Positions 5,482 through 6,708 of a stretch of DNA of 6,708 nt are shown here, piece after piece; within the stretch, counting starts at the first letter, position 1; each line of letters opens with the position of its first letter. The stretch is from the NCBI GenBank assembly GCA_020025795.1, contig JAHHRK010000083.1, positions 1 through 6,708 on the forward strand. Reading direction: 5' to 3'. The position numbers were made by a program, and so were the translations under genes. The notes beneath the pieces are model-generated. The model saw nothing but the letters and a program-made list of their open reading frames with translations. It was not told where the DNA came from and searched no databases. The DNA comes from Faecalibacterium sp. GTDB lineage: Bacteria > Bacillota > Clostridia > Oscillospirales > Ruminococcaceae.

Positions 5482-6708
5482 TTAGTCTCTGCGGAACAAA
5501 TCGCGCGTATATACTTTTTCCGTTACATCGTCCAGGCAGGAATCATAGCGGTTTGCAATGATTGCATCGCTCTGCTGCTTGAATGCTTCCAGGTCATTGA
5601 CTACCTTGGAGCCAAAGAAGGTTTCGCCATCTGCCAGGGTCGGCTCATAAATAATAACCGTTGCACCCTTGGCCTTGATACGCTTCATAACACCCTGGAT
5701 GCTGCTCTGGCGGAAATTGTCGCTGCCGGATTTCATCGTCAGACGATACACGCCGACAACAACTTCCTTTTCCTTGGCTTCATCCCAGCTGTCATTTGCC
5801 TGATATGCACCGGCAATCTCCAGCACACGATCTGCAATAAAATCTTTACGGGTACGGTTGGATGCCACAATTGCTTCAATCAGGTTTTCCGGCACATCTG
5901 CATAGTTAGCCAGCAGCTGCTTGGTATCCTTGGGCAGGCAGTAACCGCCGTAGCCAAAGCTGGGGTTGTTGTAGTGGGTGCCAATACGAGGATCCAGGCA
6001 CACGCCGTTGATGATCTGCTTGGTATCCAGGCCCTTCATTTCTGCGTAGGTATCCAGCTCGTTAAAGTAGGAAACACGCAGTGCCAGATAGGTATTCGCA
6101 AACAGCTTGACTGCTTCTGCTTCCGTAAAGCCCATAAACAGGGTATCGATATCTTCCTTGATTGCGCCTTCCTGCAGCAGACCTGCAAAAGTGTGTGCTG
6201 CCTCCACCAGACGCTCATCCTCCATGTCCGTGCCTACAATGATGCGGCTCGGATACAGATTATCGTACAGTGCCTTGGATTCACGCAGGAATTCCGGGCT
6301 GAAGATGATATTCTTGCTGCCGGTCTTTTCACGGATGCTCTTGGTATATCCCACAGGAATCGTGGACTTAATCACCATGATGGCATTGGGAGCATACTCC
6401 ATCACCAGATCAATAACGGCTTCCACAGCAGAAGTATCAAAGAAGTTCTTCTTGCTGTCATAGTTGGTGGGTGCTGCAATCACCACAAAGTCAGCATTCG
6501 TATAGGCTGCCTTTGCATCCAGCGTTGCCGTCAGGTCCAGCTCTTTTTCTGCCAGATACTTTTCGATATACTCGTCCTGAATCGGCGATTTGCGCTGATT
6601 GATCAGTTCCACTTTTTCAGGAATGATATCCACTGCCGTAACGTGGTTATGCTGCGCAAGCAGCGTTGCAATGGACAAGCCTACATAGCCGGTACCGGCT
6701 ACCGCGAT
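5482..6708 (-). CDS. ugd: UDP-glucose 6-dehydrogenase, N-terminus cut by window edge by about two codons
   Basis: Cytosolic enzyme that oxidises UDP-glucose to UDP-glucuronate with two NAD+, supplying precursors for acidic surface polysaccharides. The 408 visible residues begin IAVAGTGYVGLS, the GxGYVG nucleotide-binding turn that normally follows a Met and one more residue, so almost the whole protein is present. Other marks, numbered from the first visible residue, are STIPVGYT (115-122), SPEFLRESKAL (137-147), AVKLFANTYLALRVSYFNEL with K201 and N205, and GYGGYCLPKDTKQL with the catalytic C257. YRLTMKSGSDNFRQSSIQG (321-339) is typical of the E. coli/Salmonella-type short Ugd, and total length suits that class. 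The first Met inside the visible sequence (complement of 6676-6678) would cut off the cofactor-binding turn and is not the start. It is convergent with the PF06541 gene. The promoter and upstream neighbours lie outside the window. Confidence 0.95.
   Translation of the reverse strand: MAVAGTGYVGLSIATLLAQHNHVTAVDIIPEKVELINQRKSPIQDEYIEKYLAEKELDLTATLDAKAAYTNADFVVIAAPTNYDSKKNFFDTSAVEAVIDLVMEYAPNAIMVIKSTIPVGYTKSIREKTGSKNIIFSPEFLRESKALYDNLYPSRIIVGTDMEDERLVEAAHTFAGLLQEGAIKEDIDTLFMGFTEAEAVKLFANTYLALRVSYFNELDTYAEMKGLDTKQIINGVCLDPRIGTHYNNPSFGYGGYCLPKDTKQLLANYADVPENLIEAIVASNRTRKDFIADRVLEIAGAYQANDSWDEAKEKEVVVGVYRLTMKSGSDNFRQSSIQGVMKRIKAKGATVIIYEPTLADGETFFGSKVVNDLEAFKQQSDAIIANRYDSCLDDVTEKVYTRDLFRRD

Noticed and set aside
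6107..6463. Plus-strand open frame of 118 codons opposite ugd
   Set aside because: It lies wholly inside the strongly conserved ugd reading frame and shows no domain of its own.

Overview
The window looks like an ordinary chromosomal stretch from a Clostridia-type Firmicute, probably one with a gut Oscillospirales-like genome. This rests on three things: base composition that is near half G+C by eye, strong AGGAG/AGGGG-type ribosome binding sites, and gene types typical of that group (a Gram-positive cardiolipin synthase with N-terminal membrane segments and a tandem PF06541 membrane protein). The taxonomic placement is inference. I see no mobile element, CRISPR array, tRNA or rRNA.

Layout. 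At the left edge, on the minus strand, is the first ~439 codons of a YtcJ-type metal-dependent amidohydrolase whose C-terminus runs off the window. A 221-bp divergent intergenic region separates it from three plus-strand membrane genes: cardiolipin synthase (two HKD motifs), a six-segment rhomboid/Derlin-like protein without the catalytic Ser/His, and a ten-segment protein made of two PF06541 repeats. A perfect 18-bp hairpin with a T-tract on either strand separates this group from a convergent minus-strand UDP-glucose 6-dehydrogenase gene (ugd). That gene is complete at its C-terminus and appears to lack only about two N-terminal codons at the right edge.

How the genes may work together. Cardiolipin synthase remodels membrane lipid, Ugd makes UDP-glucuronate for surface polysaccharide, and the other two plus-strand products are polytopic membrane proteins of unknown job. 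The theme is cell envelope, but apart from the same-strand order nothing in the sequence proves a shared pathway. The amidohydrolase looks unrelated by function.

The points most worth a second look are a 9-bp box, TTGTTTTCA, found inside the spacer of both predicted divergent promoters (and forming a perfect dyad over the cls -10), the apparently protease-dead rhomboid-like protein, and a GC-rich hairpin between the last two membrane genes with no obvious promoter after it. I found no convincing new multi-gene system.
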